From contig NZ_JABJWC010000001.1 in the NCBI RefSeq assembly GCF_013155395.1, positions 124,001-188,000 of the forward strand: DNA of 64,000 bases, given 5' to 3'. This document shows, one piece after another, positions 62,303-64,000 of this stretch. Positions within the stretch are counted from its first letter, which is position 1; each line of letters starts with the position of its first letter. Made by a program: the position numbers and the translations under genes. Below the pieces are notes generated by a model that was given only the letters and a program-made list of their open reading frames with translations, was not told the origin of the DNA and did no database searches. This DNA comes from Komagataeibacter melomenusus. Lineage in GTDB: Bacteria; Pseudomonadota; Alphaproteobacteria; Acetobacterales; Acetobacteraceae.

Positions 62303-63325
62303 TTACTGTGTTTTGAGCAGGCTGCTTATACTGGCGCGGATGTCATCGGGCAGCGGCACGTAGTTCAGCGTCACCGCCGCCTCGCTGCCATGCGCCATGC
62401 TCCAGGTAAAGAATTCCCGCACCGCCCGCCCCTGTGGCGTATCGGCGCGGTCGGTCGGGATCAGCACATAGGTCGCGGCCATGATGGGCCAGGCCCCTGC
62501 TCCATCGCCATCAAGCACATCGGCGGAGCGGCTGGCATCAGCGGACCAGTGGGCGGTGGTCACGGCCTGGCGGAAGCTTGCAGCATCCGCCGCCACCACA
62601 TCACCGTGGTGATTGCGCAGTTGGGCAATGGGCATGTGATTGCCTGCCGCATAGGCGTATTCAAGGTAGCCGATGCTGCCTTCGGTATTGCGCACGGCGG
62701 CGGCGATGCCGTCATTGCCCCGCGCGCCCTCGCCAACCGGCCATTCAATCGAGGTGCCGCTGCCCTGCTCATGCGCCCAGTGCGCCGAGACGCGGGCAAG
62801 GTAGGACGTGAACACGAAGGTGGTGCCAGACCCATCGGCCCGGCGCACCGGGGCCACGGGCATGGCGGGTAGCGTCAGGCCCGGGTTTTCCGCCGCAATG
62901 CGCGGGTCGTTCCACATGCTGATTTCGCCGCCATAGATATCGGCCAGCAGGGGGCCGGTCAGGCGCAACTGGCTGGCATCAATGCCGGGCAGGTTCACCA
63001 CCGGCACGATGGCGCCCAGCACGGTGGGGAACTGGACCAGCCCGTTCTGCTCAAGCTGTGCTGCGGTCATGGGTGCGTCGGAGGCGCCGAAATCCACCGT
63101 GCGGGCCTTGACCTGGTTCTGCCCGGCCCCCGAGCCGATGGTCTGGTAATTGAGGCGGATATCGGTGGCCTTTGCCGCCCCTGCCCCCCACGCGCCATAG
63201 ATCGGCGCGCCAAAGCTGGAGCCTGCGCCCGTTATGTCGGTAGCAAGGGCGGGCGTGCTGGCCACGGCCAGCATTGCTGCCAGCCCCAGCCCCCAGCCGC
63301 GCCGCTCAGCCGCGCAGGACGGCAT
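62303..63325 (-). CDS. pstS: Phosphate-binding protein PstS
   Basis: A 340-residue periplasmic substrate-binding protein. A signal peptide (hydrophobic core LGLAAMLAVASTPALA) is followed by ITGAGSSFGAPIYGAWGAG, DFGASDAPMTAAQL, RRADGSGTTFVFTSYL and GSIGYLEYAYA, all typical PstS phosphate-binding segments. The rest of the transporter (pstC, pstA, pstB) is not beside it. The start at 63325 lies inside the 3' end of pheT (20 bp overlap), which is unusual for a stress-regulated gene. No Pho box was recognised. Confidence 0.93.
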   Translation of the reverse strand: MPSCAAERRGWGLGLAAMLAVASTPALATDITGAGSSFGAPIYGAWGAGAAKATDIRLNYQTIGSGAGQNQVKARTVDFGASDAPMTAAQLEQNGLVQFPTVLGAIVPVVNLPGIDASQLRLTGPLLADIYGGEISMWNDPRIAAENPGLTLPAMPVAPVRRADGSGTTFVFTSYLARVSAHWAHEQGSGTSIEWPVGEGARGNDGIAAAVRNTEGSIGYLEYAYAAGNHMPIAQLRNHHGDVVAADAASFRQAVTTAHWSADASRSADVLDGDGAGAWPIMAATYVLIPTDRADTPQGRAVREFFTWSMAHGSEAAVTLNYVPLPDDIRASISSLLKTQ

Positions 63326-64000
63326 TGCAGCTTTTATGCGCGGCGGCCACCACCCGGTCACACACAGCCTCGATCTCCGCATCGGTCAGGGTTCCGTCCA
63401 TCGGCTGCAGGGTTATCTCGATGCCCAGCGACTTGTGGCCCGCAGGCACCTTGTCGCCTTCATACACATCAAACAGGCTGACGGCCACGATCAGGTTGCG
63501 TTCCGCGCCCTTTACGGCCCTGAGCAGCTTTTCCGCCGTCACGTCCGCGCTCACCACAAACGCAAAATCACGCCTGAGCGGCTGGAAAGCCGAGAGCGCG
63601 GGCGGCCCCTTGCGCCGCCGCTTGGGCTCGGGCACGGCATCGGGGTAGAGCGTGAACGCACACACCGGCACATCAATGCCGCGCGCGGCCAGCAGGGCGG
63701 GATGCAACTGCCCGAAATGGCCCAGCACCAGCTTCGGCCCCTGCCGGATCACGCCCGAGCGGCCCGGATGGTAGCAGGCGGGCGCATCCGCGCTCAGGCT
63801 CAGCCCTTCCATCGCAGCCCCCATTACCGAGAGTCCGGCCAGCGCATCGGCCTTGACCTGCCACAGGTCAACCGGCCGGGCGGGCTGGCCGGGCTGGCGG
63901 GCACAATGCCCGCTGCGGATACCGGCCGCGATCAGGTGCTGGCCATCAGCATCAAAGCCGGGACCGACCTCGAACAGGCCGATATCGGGGTAGCCCCGCG
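63306..64000 (-). CDS. pheT: Phenylalanyl-tRNA synthetase beta subunit, C-terminal part
   Basis: The frame is open to the window edge, so the N-terminal part lies beyond base 64000. The visible 231 residues include DIGLFEVGP, PARPVDLWQVKADALAGLSVMG, the mid-region PGRSGVI and LGHFGQLHPALL, and the C-terminal ferredoxin-like anticodon-binding domain (FQPLRRDFAFVVSADVTAEKLLRAV and SLGIEITLQPMDGTLTDAEIEAV). It ends at 63306, overlapping the pstS start. Confidence 0.95.
   Translation of the reverse strand, partial: RGYPDIGLFEVGPGFDADGQHLIAAGIRSGHCARQPGQPARPVDLWQVKADALAGLSVMGAAMEGLSLSADAPACYHPGRSGVIRQGPKLVLGHFGQLHPALLAARGIDVPVCAFTLYPDAVPEPKRRRKGPPALSAFQPLRRDFAFVVSADVTAEKLLRAVKGAERNLIVAVSLFDVYEGDKVPAGHKSLGIEITLQPMDGTLTDAEIEAVCDRVVAAAHKSCNAVLRG

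Overview
The window is GC-rich chromosomal DNA from an alphaproteobacterium. The gene content points to an acetic acid bacterium (Acetobacteraceae, probably close to Komagataeibacter/Gluconacetobacter). The main clues are a membrane-bound PQQ glucose dehydrogenase, a three-subunit periplasmic molybdenum hydroxylase with a triheme cytochrome c, a polyol dehydrogenase of the mannitol 2-dehydrogenase family, a gluconate permease of the GntP family and an exported lactonase. The genus is inferred from content; no database comparison was possible. I see no prophage, insertion sequence, CRISPR array or rRNA operon.

Layout. 1-5.5 kb: a truncated uncharacterised protein, a second unknown, tRNA-Val(CAC), a YifB/ComM-type AAA ATPase and replicative helicase DnaB. 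5.7-14.3 kb: the oxidative block, with mannitol dehydrogenase, glucose dehydrogenase and a cytochrome c / [2Fe-2S] / molybdopterin operon preceded by a 378 bp leader rich in inverted repeats. 14.3-19.1 kb: a DUF3429 protein, enolase with an FtsB-like protein, ribosomal protein L33, MoeA, and LexA with a clear alphaproteobacterial SOS box. 19.1-23.7 kb: biotin synthesis, with bioF-bioH-bioCD on one strand and bioA divergent; BioC and BioD are fused into one polypeptide. 23.7-33.4 kb: small regulators, PrmC, then a long leftward run lysC, nitronate-monooxygenase-like, RodZ-like, ispG, hisS, prfA. 33.5-39.9 kb: ubiG, exported lactonase, DUF2147, DUF1178, glutaredoxin, ComF, a methyltransferase, moaA and a DUF3553 protein. 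40.2-43.4 kb: the lipid A operon waaA-lpxK-lpxL. 43.6-54.6 kb: an LpoA-like lipoprotein opposite rsmI, LolA, an MbfA-type iron exporter, glutamate-cysteine ligase, RsmE, UbiA, a dienelactone hydrolase, gluconate permease and nicotinamidase. 54.7-64 kb: the yfgM-bamB-der group, a family 9 glycosyltransferase, YgfZ, HisI, LpxB, a solitary PstS and the 3' part of pheT.

How the genes fit together. Periplasmic glucose oxidation (Gcd) would give gluconolactone, which the Tat-exported lactonase could open, and GntP could import the gluconate. The molybdenum hydroxylase would feed electrons through its cytochrome c, and MoeA and MoaA in the same window make its cofactor. Envelope biogenesis is heavily represented (WaaA, LpxK, LpxL, LpxB, LolA, BamB, LpoA-like, RodZ-like). 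The rest is mostly housekeeping.

The observations most worth following up are the BioC-BioD fusion, a hairpin repeat element at two loci with compensatory stem changes, a long inverted repeat over the mbfA start codon, the palindromes upstream of the molybdenum hydroxylase operon, and a C-terminal extension on the nicotinamidase. I found no clearly new multi-gene system.
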